Source: Meishania litoralis
GTDB taxonomy: Bacteria; Bacteroidota; Bacteroidia; Flavobacteriales; Flavobacteriaceae
Reading direction: 5' to 3'
DNA length: 64,000 bases
Assembly: GCF_042611095.1 (NCBI RefSeq)
Contig: NZ_JBHFPV010000001.1
Location: 248,001-312,000, forward strand
Shown: positions 42,539 to 51,664 of the stretch, piece after piece
How positions within the stretch are numbered: position 1 is the stretch's first letter
How the letters are laid out: each line of letters starts with the position of its first letter
Notes under the pieces: generated by a model
What the model was told of the DNA's origin: nothing
The model's database searches: none
What the model saw: the letters and a program-made list of their open reading frames with translations, nothing else
Position numbers and translations under genes: made by a program

Positions 42539-43858
42539 ATGAATAATTCACTACCCCACCCAAACTTCAATATCGCTGCCATCTCCGCACTAGTGGGACT
42601 TATGTTCATTTCATGTGGTTCTTACCAACAAGCCTCATACTACGACAATGACGGCATCTATGCAGACCCGAAAGATCGTATCGCGGAAAGACCTGCCGAG
42701 AACAGGACGGCGCGCCAAGCGGAGCAAAATTCGTATGCTGAATACTTCGGAAACAAGGCCGACCAGTACAATGAGATTTTGGAAAACGAGATTTTTACCG
42801 ATATCGAATCGTATTCAAGCGGGGTGGAAAATGACAGCTTAAATTCGACCCAATTGACCGATTACTACAGTCCTGATAATGATTACCAAGGTTATGCGGG
42901 CTGGGGTGATAATGCAACTAGTGTGAACATCAATATATACGATAGCGGATGGAACAATTGGGGCTGGGGCGGCTTCGGTTGGGGTTGGAACAGTCCATGG
43001 GGCTGGAACAACTGGGGCTGGGGAGGATACTATGGAGGTTATTACGGATGGGGCTGGAACAACCCTTGGAGATGGAATCGATGGGGCTGGGGTGGATATT
43101 ATGGCGGTTGGGGTTACGCCGGTTACTATGGCTGGGGCGGATATTACAACAATTGGTATTATCCCGGTTATGGTTATTATGGCCGAAACCCCTATTATTA
43201 CGGTTATAATAGAAGTTATGCCTATAATCGAGGCCGTAGAGGATACTACAATACAAATACCGTTGCGGGAATCAACTCACGAACCGCTTTAAGGGGGAGG
43301 TCAAACGTCAATACGAGAAGTACTTCTCCAAGATACAGGTCTACAAGTTCAAGATCTCTAAATAACCGTTCGACCAGTGTAAGAAGCTCAAGAAGTACGG
43401 GCATTTCCTCCAGAAGAACTGTAGGTGTCGATCAGAACAGAAGTTATAGAACAAGTCGCAGCACACGGGCCGTACCTAGATATAATAGTTCTTCGAGAGG
43501 TCAAACCTATGGAAGTACACCGAGAACAGGAACCTATCGGAGCGGTCGTTCTTCCTCGGGAATTAGAACGGCTCCAAGAACTTCGACTTATAGCCGTAGC
43601 AGTGGAGCACGAACAGGCTCATATAGAAGTTCGGGGCAAAGTACCCGTACCAATCAGTCGTATAGAAGTTCTACCCCTAGAAGTAGTAGCTATGGGTCGG
43701 GCAGCAGAAGTTCAAGTACACGAAGCAGCGGCAGCTACCGAAGTTCAGGCAGCAGTTCAAGAAGCTCTGGCGGAAGCTATAGAAGTTCTGGTGGTTCATC
43801 GTCGCGTTCTTCAGGTAGCCGATCATCAGGTTCAAGAAGCGGAGGAAGAAGACAATAA
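42539..43858 (+). CDS. Low-complexity lipoprotein, Trp/Gly/Tyr-rich then Arg/Ser-rich
   Basis: The 439-residue product has a lipoprotein signal ending in FISC (Cys26). About 27-120 are acidic and ordinary. About 130-235 are built almost only of Gly, Trp, Tyr and Asn (NNWGWGGFGWGWN, GGYYGGYYGWG). About 240-439 are Arg/Ser/Thr-rich with repeated SYRSSG and SRSSG units. Similar proteins sit beside FadL-type barrels in Flavobacteriaceae, as here (39 bases upstream of one). No function is known. An outer-membrane or surface role is inferred from the lipobox and the neighbour. The repeats are imperfect, and codon use varies within them. Confidence 0.8.
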   Translation: MNNSLPHPNFNIAAISALVGLMFISCGSYQQASYYDNDGIYADPKDRIAERPAENRTARQAEQNSYAEYFGNKADQYNEILENEIFTDIESYSSGVENDSLNSTQLTDYYSPDNDYQGYAGWGDNATSVNINIYDSGWNNWGWGGFGWGWNSPWGWNNWGWGGYYGGYYGWGWNNPWRWNRWGWGGYYGGWGYAGYYGWGGYYNNWYYPGYGYYGRNPYYYGYNRSYAYNRGRRGYYNTNTVAGINSRTALRGRSNVNTRSTSPRYRSTSSRSLNNRSTSVRSSRSTGISSRRTVGVDQNRSYRTSRSTRAVPRYNSSSRGQTYGSTPRTGTYRSGRSSSGIRTAPRTSTYSRSSGARTGSYRSSGQSTRTNQSYRSSTPRSSSYGSGSRSSSTRSSGSYRSSGSSSRSSGGSYRSSGGSSSRSSGSRSSGSRSGGRRQ

Positions 43859-43897
43859 GCTTCTTAATTTTCACGAACGATATTAAAAACCATAACA

Positions 43898-45430
43898 ATG
43901 AAAAGGTATATCACTTTCATAATGCTATCGGCATGCGCTTTGGTGAGTGCTCAGAACATTAACGATGTCATGCGGTACGGCAGCGAAAATTTACAGGGTA
44001 CGGCCCGATTTCAAGGACTTAGCGGTGCTTTTGGAGCCCTGGGAGGCGATTTATCAGCCTTGAACGTCAACCCGGCGGGATCAGCAGTCTTCAACAACAG
44101 TTTGTTCACAGTTTCAGGAACCAGTTATACTCGTGACAATGCAGTACGGTATTTTAATGGCAACGAGGGAACCATAAGTAGCAATGTCGACCTCAACCAA
44201 ATTGGGGGCGTAATGGTATTTAAGACTACCGATCCAGATGCGGATTGGAAGAAAGTGTCCTTAGCCATCAATTACGATGTTGTACAAGATCTTGACGATA
44301 GCTTTTTTGTCTCCGGCAATAGTGATCAAGGAATCGACAACTATTTTTTAAACTTTGCCAATGGAAAAATACCTTTACAAATTTTGCAAAGGCCAGAAGA
44401 TGAACTTACCGAAAATTACTACTTAGACCTAGGGGCAAATTCAGGATTTGGGGCACAACAAGCTTATCTTGGTTTTCAAGGTTTTCTCTTTGAACCTGTT
44501 GATGATCAAAATCCAGATAATGTGGAATACATATCCAGTGCACTATATGACAATGTATTTCAAGAATTTTCCCGAACCACAGCCGGATACAATGGCAAGT
44601 TTACCCTCAACGCGGCCACCCAGTTCAAAAACCGGTTACATCTAGGGGCTTCATTGAATTTTCACAACATTCAATATACACAGTTGGATAATTTTTACGA
44701 AGATGGTTATAATACCGATTCTGAAATTCAGTTTACGACCTTCGATAATTATCTTCAGACCCAAGGATCGGCGTTCTCTTTTAGCTTAGGTACCATAATG
44801 AAGCTTAACGAGTTTTTTAGGATCGGTGGAAGTTATCAATCCCCCACTTGGTATAGGCTAACCGATGACTTCTCGCAACGTCTAAATTCGAACATTGCTC
44901 AAGAAGAGAGAAGTAACGGAAATTCAGATATCCACTTTATCAATTTTGAAGTCGTAAACCTTTTTGAAGCTTATACGATCAAGATTCCTGAAAAATTAAC
45001 AGGTAGTTTAGCTATTATATTTGGCAAAAACGGACTCTTGAGTCTTGACTACAGCTATCAAGACATGGCCCGGGCGGAATTAAGGCCCGAAACCGATAGC
45101 AGCTTTAACGTTATCAACAATCAAATTGCCAACGAGTTAGGTGCAGTTTCCTCAGTACGCGTTGGAGGTGAATACCGTATTGCCCAGATAAGTCTGCGTG
45201 GAGGGTTCAGATATGAACAGAGCCCTTACATCAACGAAACCACAATCGGCGACCTTTCAGGATTTTCGGCAGGTATCGGATATAATTTTGGTGGAAGCCG
45301 ATTGGATTTGGCATTCAACCGTTCTGAGCAGGATATCAACAAGCAATTGTTCGATACCGGCCTGACAACTCGGGCATTGATAAACAACATCAACACCAAT
45401 GTCACTTTGGGGTATACCCTGAATTTTTAG
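43898..45430 (+). CDS. OmpP1/FadL-family outer-membrane barrel
   Basis: The 510-residue protein has a signal peptide (MKRYITFIMLSACALVSAQ), then the family's N-terminal hatch (MRYGSENLQGTARFQGLSGA, GALGGDLSALNVNPAG) and a long run of amphipathic strands ending in Phe (LGYTLNF), as outer-membrane barrels do. FadL relatives let hydrophobic compounds cross the outer membrane; the substrate here is unknown. The gene follows the low-complexity lipoprotein by 39 bases, probably in one transcript, and ends in a bidirectional terminator. Confidence 0.92.
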   Translation: MKRYITFIMLSACALVSAQNINDVMRYGSENLQGTARFQGLSGAFGALGGDLSALNVNPAGSAVFNNSLFTVSGTSYTRDNAVRYFNGNEGTISSNVDLNQIGGVMVFKTTDPDADWKKVSLAINYDVVQDLDDSFFVSGNSDQGIDNYFLNFANGKIPLQILQRPEDELTENYYLDLGANSGFGAQQAYLGFQGFLFEPVDDQNPDNVEYISSALYDNVFQEFSRTTAGYNGKFTLNAATQFKNRLHLGASLNFHNIQYTQLDNFYEDGYNTDSEIQFTTFDNYLQTQGSAFSFSLGTIMKLNEFFRIGGSYQSPTWYRLTDDFSQRLNSNIAQEERSNGNSDIHFINFEVVNLFEAYTIKIPEKLTGSLAIIFGKNGLLSLDYSYQDMARAELRPETDSSFNVINNQIANELGAVSSVRVGGEYRIAQISLRGGFRYEQSPYINETTIGDLSGFSAGIGYNFGGSRLDLAFNRSEQDINKQLFDTGLTTRALINNINTNVTLGYTLNF

Positions 45431-45451
45431 ACAGAATACGATCGAATGTAA

Positions 45452-45486
45452 AAAAGACCGGTTCGAACATCGGTCTTTTGATTTTT
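45452..45486 (+). terminator. Bidirectional terminator between convergent OmpP1 and T9SS genes
   Basis: AAAAGACCG pairs with CGGTCTTTT over 9 bp, with A- and T-rich flanks on both sides, so it can serve both genes. Confidence 0.85.
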
Positions 45487-45491
45487 AAAGA

Positions 45492-46934
45492 TCAACGCTT
45501 TAATGTAAAATGGGATTGTCGTGTCTTGGCCACCACAATGTTATCTTCTTGTTCGGCATAGACCAATTTGAACCAATAATCGGTAGACGGCATTGGCCGT
45601 CCATTGTAAACACCGTCCCATCCAATAGCGTTGGAATCCAATTGAACCAAAAACTTACCATAGCGATCAAATATGGCAACTACCGGATTGGTCAGTGTTT
45701 CAACACCTAAAATGTGCCAGGTATCGTTGAATCCATCGTTGTTGGGCGTGAAGAATTTCGGATATCCCACAACCAGAAATTCAATGGGTTCCGTGGTTCC
45801 GCAACCATTTTTATCATTGATGATTACCGTATTGAGACCGGGAGGCACATCGTTAAAGACCGGATCATCTTGAAATTCACCCCCATTAATGGCAAATTCG
45901 TAATCGCTATTGCCCACCACAAAAAACTCGATATTGTTCTGGTCTGGATCTTTGGTGAGGTTGGTATCCAGAATCTCGACACGGTCCAAAACAGGTACTC
46001 CGTGGAAGGTGATCAAAATGCCCCCATAGTCCCCCACAGCAGGTGGTGTACCTGATATCGTGGTTATTTCGGCAAAATAGCGCCCGGAATTCGGACTTGT
46101 AACTACATATTCGGCCCCGAAGGGTCCTGTTCCTGTCAGCGTGGCATCGATCGTTCCATCATCTTCATAGTCGACCGTCCATTCAACATTGGCAATATCA
46201 GGTCCTGCCGGTGAATTCAAGGCACTCAATGTAATATCTGGATCGCCCTCACATGCAACGATATCCAATCCTAAAAATTCATCCCTCAAAGTACAATCGA
46301 GAGCCGTGTTTTGGTCGGCTTGAACGGAACTTCCTGTAAAGGTCAACATGAAGGGTTCGGCGTCACCGTCAAAGTTGGTGTTGAAGTTGTTTATTAGAAT
46401 GTAATATATCTCTCCCGGCTGAACATCGAGCCATTCGTCATAGGTGTTTTGGCTTCCTTTCAAAAAGGGTGCACCTTCTTGGCCGTTTTCGGGGTTTACC
46501 CCTACCCCGGTAAAATTCGTATCGTTCACCTCGTAGTTACATCGAATGGGGTCTGCGGTACCATTACTAATATCGGCGCAATCAACATCGGGGCCATAAA
46601 CTGCAAAATCCCATTCCGCGGTGGGCGCTCCAGAACCGCTGACCGGCAATGCCTCGATATCGAATCCGACTTGACCTCCCGTGCCTGCCCTAAATACGAA
46701 CCAAGAGGTATTATGTTCAATATTCGCAGAGCTTATACTTCCCTTTTCCAAACAACCCGAAGTACGCATGGTATCGGGATCAAAATCATCTATATCACCA
46801 CTACCATCTGCGAGCCCCATGACGGGTGCATCGGCACAGACCGGAATGGCACTTCTACAATCAGGAGAATTTTGTGCGGTCACAACTATGCAAAATAGTA
46901 GTAAACAGCAAACAAAACAAAAGCGCGTTCGCAT
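45492..46934 (-). CDS. T9SS type B sorting domain protein (480 residues)
   Basis: The protein has a signal peptide (LLLFCIVVTAQ), then a region shared with many gliding-associated surface proteins (SPDCRSAIPVCADAPVMG, NTSWFVFRAGTGGQVGFDIE, PGEIYYILINNFN). An Ig-like middle part and the C-terminal type B sorting signal follow (FFTPNNDGFNDTWHILG, IFDRYGKFLVQL, GWDGVYNGRPMPSTDYWF). The signal sends it through the type IX secretion system to the cell surface. The paralogue at 47054-48859 has the same layout. Function beyond secretion is unknown. Confidence 0.9.
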   Translation of the reverse strand: MRTRFCFVCCLLLFCIVVTAQNSPDCRSAIPVCADAPVMGLADGSGDIDDFDPDTMRTSGCLEKGSISSANIEHNTSWFVFRAGTGGQVGFDIEALPVSGSGAPTAEWDFAVYGPDVDCADISNGTADPIRCNYEVNDTNFTGVGVNPENGQEGAPFLKGSQNTYDEWLDVQPGEIYYILINNFNTNFDGDAEPFMLTFTGSSVQADQNTALDCTLRDEFLGLDIVACEGDPDITLSALNSPAGPDIANVEWTVDYEDDGTIDATLTGTGPFGAEYVVTSPNSGRYFAEITTISGTPPAVGDYGGILITFHGVPVLDRVEILDTNLTKDPDQNNIEFFVVGNSDYEFAINGGEFQDDPVFNDVPPGLNTVIINDKNGCGTTEPIEFLVVGYPKFFTPNNDGFNDTWHILGVETLTNPVVAIFDRYGKFLVQLDSNAIGWDGVYNGRPMPSTDYWFKLVYAEQEDNIVVAKTRQSHFTLKR

Positions 46935-47053
46935 AAAATTGTGGGGCTATTTGTAAACAATTGATCAATAGTATAACTCCACTACCTTATTTTTAGTATG
47001 TTTCAACGGGATTTTAAGTACTTAATCGATGAAATACGATTTGACACCAAAAA

Positions 47054-48859
47054 TCATCTTTTGAGCGCAAAATGGTTGTTTACGTACTTTGCGGTAATTC
47101 GCTGTCCATCAACATCGTCATAGGTCAATTTGAACCAATAGTCGGACGAAGGCATGTCGATACCGTTGAAAGTACCGTCCCAGCCAGCGTTTTCGTCGGT
47201 AAGTTGTTTTAATAATTTACCATATCGGTCATAAATAGAGACCGTCGGGTTGTCTAAATTGGATAGTCCTTGAATTTGCCAATCGGCATTCGAAACATCA
47301 CCGTTCGGTGTAAAGTATTTTGGAAAACCGACGACCACAATATTTTCAGTAACCTCACCACAACCCATGGGATCGTTGACCGTTATTGTATGAGCACCCG
47401 GTAGCACATTGTACCAAGTATTGCCTTCTTGATAAGGTTCATCATCCATTCTATACTCAAGATTTACATCACTGTTTTCGACAAGAACCTTTACCGTATT
47501 GTTATTCTGTAAATCATCGATGATAACATCCTTGATCTGTGGTGGTTTTGATTCGACCACATTTATTAAGGCCTCATTGGAACAGTATAGACCGCCCTGT
47601 GAGTTGCTTATCGTTAGGGTATAATTTCCTGCCTGTGAAACAACGATACTCGACGTGGTCTCGCCCGAATCCCACGAATAATTATAATTGGCGTTTGGTT
47701 GTATCTCCCCAATTGTTACGTTTCCATTATCCATGCAGAGGTATGCCTCCAAAGGAAAGTCCACCGATGGTGTTTCCAGTGCCGTTAACTGAAAACTTAC
47801 CGAGGCATCGAAACATTTTGGGTTCATCATGGAGGTTACCCGTACATAAATCGTTTTGGACCCAAAGCCCGTTTCGTATTGCTGCGCCAAGGAATTGACG
47901 CCATTGTTCGCATCAATTTGCGATTCGTGATATGAAACCAAATATTCGTCCATCGATTGACCGCCCAATGCCTCAACATCTTTTTGCGAAAGGTCATAGG
48001 CAATGCTTTCGGAGCATGATGCATCGTCGGATACGGGATAGGTCATCGGCACTTCCGAAAAAGAGACTTGAACATCACTGTATATATTTCCGGTCGGGGT
48101 TACGACCTCCACCCTGTACAAGGCCGAAGCACTTACATTTAATATGGCGTTATTTTCTCCAGGAATAGGCACAAAACCATTTCCCGTATCTGAAAACCAA
48201 TTATAGATGCTTGCATTGGTCGTTGTGGCATCCAATGCGATTGCATCACCTTCACAGGCTGAAATCGGTGGCCCGAGCAAATTATTGATTATGGAGCAAT
48301 CAAGGGCAGTATAAGGAAAGGCCGCGAAAATACTTCCTGAAAACTGTATTGAAAAACCTGAATTATTATTGCTGAAATTATTGATGAGCAAGTAATATTC
48401 CTCTCCCGGGGCAACATTGAGCCATGCCTCGTACTGCACATTTGCCGTATCACCGGTAGGATCTTGGCCGACGCCGATAAACGTATTTTCATCTTGGTTA
48501 TCAAAGAAATTGCACCTTATGGGCTCGCCCAAATCGTTGCAATCGTCCGATTTGTAAAGGGCAAAATCCCAATCTTCAGAAGAATCTATTGCAATATTGA
48601 ATCCCAGTTGCCCGCTTTCACCGGTTTTAAAACGGTACCACGCAGAATTAGACTCGATTGCCCCAGAGAGGGTCTCTTCAAGACAGCCGGTCATTGTGCT
48701 TCCGTTAAAATCATCAACTCCGAACCCGTTGGTGCCTCCGTTCACAGGGGTATTGTTGCAAATAGGAATCGCATTGCCACAATCTGGCGAAACTTGGGCC
48801 AAGGCTTGGGCCACACCCAAAAAGAAGTGTACTAGAAGTACAGCGACAATGCGTTTCAT
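47054..48859 (-). CDS. T9SS type B sorting domain protein (601 residues)
   Basis: I start at the ATG at 48859 (MKRIVAVLLVHFFLGVAQALAQ), because the seven codons above it begin with TTG inside the promoter box TAGCTTTG (48885-48878). The layout copies its neighbour: VSPDCGNAIPICNNTPVNGG, NSAWYRFKTGESGQLGFNI, PGEEYYLLINNFS, repeats of immunoglobulin type and the type B signal FTPNGDVSNADWQIQG, IYDRYGKLLKQL, GWDGTFNGIDMPSSDYWF. It is about 120 residues longer through an added domain in the middle. It should be displayed on the surface by T9SS. The two genes probably arose by duplication. Confidence 0.9.
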   Translation of the reverse strand: MKRIVAVLLVHFFLGVAQALAQVSPDCGNAIPICNNTPVNGGTNGFGVDDFNGSTMTGCLEETLSGAIESNSAWYRFKTGESGQLGFNIAIDSSEDWDFALYKSDDCNDLGEPIRCNFFDNQDENTFIGVGQDPTGDTANVQYEAWLNVAPGEEYYLLINNFSNNNSGFSIQFSGSIFAAFPYTALDCSIINNLLGPPISACEGDAIALDATTTNASIYNWFSDTGNGFVPIPGENNAILNVSASALYRVEVVTPTGNIYSDVQVSFSEVPMTYPVSDDASCSESIAYDLSQKDVEALGGQSMDEYLVSYHESQIDANNGVNSLAQQYETGFGSKTIYVRVTSMMNPKCFDASVSFQLTALETPSVDFPLEAYLCMDNGNVTIGEIQPNANYNYSWDSGETTSSIVVSQAGNYTLTISNSQGGLYCSNEALINVVESKPPQIKDVIIDDLQNNNTVKVLVENSDVNLEYRMDDEPYQEGNTWYNVLPGAHTITVNDPMGCGEVTENIVVVGFPKYFTPNGDVSNADWQIQGLSNLDNPTVSIYDRYGKLLKQLTDENAGWDGTFNGIDMPSSDYWFKLTYDDVDGQRITAKYVNNHFALKR

Positions 48860-48877
48860 AAGTAGGTTGCGCTTAAT

Positions 48878-48885
48878 CAAAGCTA
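48878..48885 (-). promoter_or_regulatory. -7 box for the 601-residue T9SS gene
   Basis: The minus strand reads TAGCTTTG, an exact TAnnTTTG match 18 bases before the ATG at 48859. It rules out the in-frame TTG that lies inside it. Confidence 0.6.
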
Positions 48886-48964
48886 AAATTAACTCCTCTT
48901 TTATCTTAACACCAATTTATGTTGTGTATGGCCTCTAATGTGGTATAAAGTGTCATTTTATGTA

Positions 48965-48972
48965 TATCTTTG
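48965..48972 (+). promoter_or_regulatory. -7 box of the folE promoter
   Basis: TATCTTTG matches TAnnTTTG, 23 bases before the ATG at 48996. A GTG nine bases upstream of that ATG is the only competing start. Confidence 0.6.
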
Positions 48973-48995
48973 CGGTTCTTTAAGCCGTGGAAAGC

Positions 48996-49676
48996 ATGAA
49001 AATCGATAGAAGTTTAGGAGAACATTTCGAGGAAGTGGGCAATGAACATATCTCATCATCGGAAGACACCCCTATGCGCGACGATGCATTTGTACTGAAC
49101 GACGATGAAAAAATCGAACGCATTCGTGAGAGTATCAGGGAAGTAATGCTCACACTCGGCCTGGACTTGGACGACGACAGCTTAAAAGGAACCCCGGACA
49201 GGGTGGCCAAAATGTTCGTAAAGGAAATCTTTGGAGGACTACATCCTGCACGAAGACCCAAGGCATCCACTTTCGAAAATAAATACAAGTATGGTGAAAT
49301 GTTGGTCGAAAAGAACATTACGGTCTATTCAACCTGTGAGCACCATTTATTGCCCATTGTCGGAAAAGCCCATGTAGCTTATATTTCAAATGGTAAAGTA
49401 GTCGGTCTTTCAAAAATGAACCGTATCGTTGATTATTACGCAAAACGACCGCAGGTTCAAGAACGTCTCAATATTCAAATTGTTAGGGAACTACAAAAAG
49501 TATTGGATACCGATGATGTTGCCTGCGTTATCGATGCCAAACATTTATGTGTAAACTCCAGAGGTATACGCGATATAGAAAGCAGCACGGTCACTGCCGA
49601 GTATGGAGGCAAGTTTAAAGATGAAGCCGTTCGACGCGAATTTTTGGACTATATTAACCTCGATACCAATTTTTAA
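48996..49676 (+). CDS. folE: GTP cyclohydrolase I
   Basis: The 226-residue enzyme (ATG at 48996, MKIDRSLGEHFEEVG) opens GTP to dihydroneopterin triphosphate, the first step of folate and other pterins. The zinc and active-site motifs are STCEHHLLPIVGKAHVAYIS, KMNRIVDYYAKRPQVQERL and IDAKHLCVNSRGI. It carries an N-terminal extension of about 40 residues, as is normal for Bacteroidota. cysS follows 15 bases later. The folP gene of the same pathway is about 15 kb away. Confidence 0.96.
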   Translation: MKIDRSLGEHFEEVGNEHISSSEDTPMRDDAFVLNDDEKIERIRESIREVMLTLGLDLDDDSLKGTPDRVAKMFVKEIFGGLHPARRPKASTFENKYKYGEMLVEKNITVYSTCEHHLLPIVGKAHVAYISNGKVVGLSKMNRIVDYYAKRPQVQERLNIQIVRELQKVLDTDDVACVIDAKHLCVNSRGIRDIESSTVTAEYGGKFKDEAVRREFLDYINLDTNF

Positions 49677-49691
49677 CACTTTCCGTTTCAA

Positions 49692-51173
49692 ATGCAGCTT
49701 TACAAAAGCCAGAATTTAAGAGTTTCCAATTCGCTTACCGGTAAAAAAGAGCCTTTCAAGCCTTTGAACGAAGGCCACGTCGGTATGTACGTCTGCGGGC
49801 CCACGGTATATAGTAACGTACACTTGGGAAATTGCCGAACCTTCATGTCTTTCGATATGATCTTTCGCTATCTCAGATATTTGGGCTATAAGGTTCGCTA
49901 TGTACGTAACATTACCGATGCCGGACATTTAGAGGATGATGCCGATGATGGAGAGGACAAGATTGCAAAAAAAGCGCGTCTCGAACAACTGGAACCCATG
50001 GAAGTCGTTCAGCGCTACACGGTCGATTTTCACAATATACTTGAGAAATTTAATTTTTTGCCCCCTAGTATCGAACCAACGGCAACGGGCCATATCATCG
50101 AACAGATAGAAATCATCAAAGATATTCTTGAAAAGGGCTATGCCTATGAAATCAACGGTTCGGTCTACTTTGATGTCAAAAAGTTCAATGAAACCTATGA
50201 GTATGGGAAGCTTAGCGGAAGAAAGCTCGAGGACATGATCGCAAACACGCGCGAATTGACCGCGCAAGACGAAAAAAGAAACCCTCAAGATTTTGCACTT
50301 TGGAAAAAAGCCGAACCGCAACATATTATGCGATGGCCCTCTCCGTGGGGGGATGGTTTCCCGGGATGGCACTTGGAATGTACCGCAATGAGCACCAAAT
50401 ACCTCGGCGAGACTTTCGACATACATGGCGGTGGAATGGACCTGAAATTTCCGCATCACGAATGCGAAATCGCCCAGGCCGAGGCCAGTAATGGCCATTC
50501 GCCCGTCAATTATTGGCTGCATGCCAATATGCTGACCATGAACGGCAAGAAAATGGCCAAATCGACAGGGAACAATATTTTGCCCGGTGAAATTTTTTCT
50601 GGCGACAACAAAATATTGAGCAAGGCCTTTGAGCCCTCCGTAGTCCGTTTTTTTATGATGCAGGCACATTATACCAGTATACTTGACCTGAGCAATGATG
50701 CACTATTGGCCTCTGAAAAAGGATACAATCGATTGATGGAAGCAGTGGACACACTATCTATCTTGGAAACAGGAAAATCGTCTGATTTCAATATCGAAAG
50801 CTGGAAACAAAGATGCCACGATGCCATGAACGACGATTTTAATACGCCGATATTAATTGCGCATTTATTTGATGCCGTCAAGCACATCAATCTTATCAAA
50901 GAAGGAAAGGAAAGTATCTCGGAGACTGATAAAGAGCTGTTACAACAGACCATGAACGCTTTTATCTTTGATGTGTTGGGTCTTGAACGTAAGAGTGAAT
51001 CAGGAGCAGACACCCAAAAACTGTCAGGAGTGGTCGAATTGTTGATCGATCTAAGAAAAGAGGCCCGGGCCAACAAAGATTTTGCAACTTCCGACAAGAT
51101 CCGTGATCAGCTGGCCGAATTGGGCATACAGTTAAAAGATGGGAAAGAAGGAACTACTTTTAGTATGAATTAA
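49692..51173 (+). CDS. cysS: Cysteinyl-tRNA synthetase
   Basis: The 493-residue class I enzyme charges tRNA-Cys. Zinc ligands are in VCGPTVYS, WHLECTAMS and HHECEIAQ. The signature HIGH appears as VHLGNCRTF and KMSKS as KKMAKSTGN, both normal variants in Bacteroidota. DIHGGGMDLKFPHHE is diagnostic. It starts 15 bases after folE, so the two are co-transcribed. The length is normal and the frame intact. Confidence 0.97.
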   Translation: MQLYKSQNLRVSNSLTGKKEPFKPLNEGHVGMYVCGPTVYSNVHLGNCRTFMSFDMIFRYLRYLGYKVRYVRNITDAGHLEDDADDGEDKIAKKARLEQLEPMEVVQRYTVDFHNILEKFNFLPPSIEPTATGHIIEQIEIIKDILEKGYAYEINGSVYFDVKKFNETYEYGKLSGRKLEDMIANTRELTAQDEKRNPQDFALWKKAEPQHIMRWPSPWGDGFPGWHLECTAMSTKYLGETFDIHGGGMDLKFPHHECEIAQAEASNGHSPVNYWLHANMLTMNGKKMAKSTGNNILPGEIFSGDNKILSKAFEPSVVRFFMMQAHYTSILDLSNDALLASEKGYNRLMEAVDTLSILETGKSSDFNIESWKQRCHDAMNDDFNTPILIAHLFDAVKHINLIKEGKESISETDKELLQQTMNAFIFDVLGLERKSESGADTQKLSGVVELLIDLRKEARANKDFATSDKIRDQLAELGIQLKDGKEGTTFSMN

Positions 51174-51245
51174 AATTTGTACGCACAAAAGCTTCCCCTC
51201 CATCTTGAACCGTTCAGCCGGCCGTAAAACTCAAATCAAGCACAA

Positions 51246-51467
51246 ATGAAAAAAATAATGATCGCTCCCTTTGTGCTGTTGGTGAAGTTCTATCAATATG
51301 CCATATCGCCCTACACGCCGGCAACCTGTAGGTACTCGCCCACCTGTTCACAATATACCCTCGAGGCATTGCAGAAACATGGATTGTTCAAGGGCGGATG
51401 GTTGGCTGTCAAAAGGATTTTTAGCTGTAATCCATGGGGAGGTTCGGGTTACGATCCCGTGCCCTAG
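51246..51467 (+). CDS. yidD: Membrane protein insertion efficiency factor YidD
   Basis: The 73-residue protein shows the complete YidD pattern: an amphipathic start (LLVKFYQYAISPYTPA), TCRYSPTCSQYTLEALQKHG with the two conserved cysteines, and KRIFSCNPWGGSGYDPVP. It helps membrane insertion together with YidC. It lies 72 bases after cysS on the same strand. It is not adjacent to yidC or rnpA here. The 197 bases after it hold nothing I can identify. Confidence 0.94.
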   Translation: MKKIMIAPFVLLVKFYQYAISPYTPATCRYSPTCSQYTLEALQKHGLFKGGWLAVKRIFSCNPWGGSGYDPVP

Positions 51468-51664
51468 CGAACGAAAAAGCATAGGCGCAAGTTCAAGTTC
51501 AACTACAAATAAAAACAAAAATAACAGTTAAAGCTTTGACCGGGGCCGTAGAGCCTCCACACCTGGATAAATAACCCTAAAACCGCGGGCGTTCAAACTA
51601 ATAAACCCATAAACTTTATGAACCCTACCCGAAATTCTTATCTTAGCCCTTCAAAATATTCTTT

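Noticed and set aside
42950..43850. Short repeated units resembling a CRISPR or minisatellite array
   Set aside because: The repeats are imperfect, codon-sized and in frame, and they encode Gly/Trp/Tyr and Arg/Ser runs; there are no regular spacers.
43425..43886. A 153-codon open frame in the repetitive 3' part of the low-complexity lipoprotein gene
   Set aside because: Repetitive GC-skewed DNA gives long open frames in all phases; the lipoprotein frame has the signal peptide and the right stop.
49929..50669. A 246-codon minus-strand frame inside cysS
   Set aside because: The opposite strand carries every cysteinyl-tRNA synthetase motif; the antisense frame has no features of its own.
51468..51664. 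The gap between yidD and lgt as a possible small RNA gene
   Set aside because: I looked for hairpins with T runs and for TAnnTTTG boxes and found none convincing.
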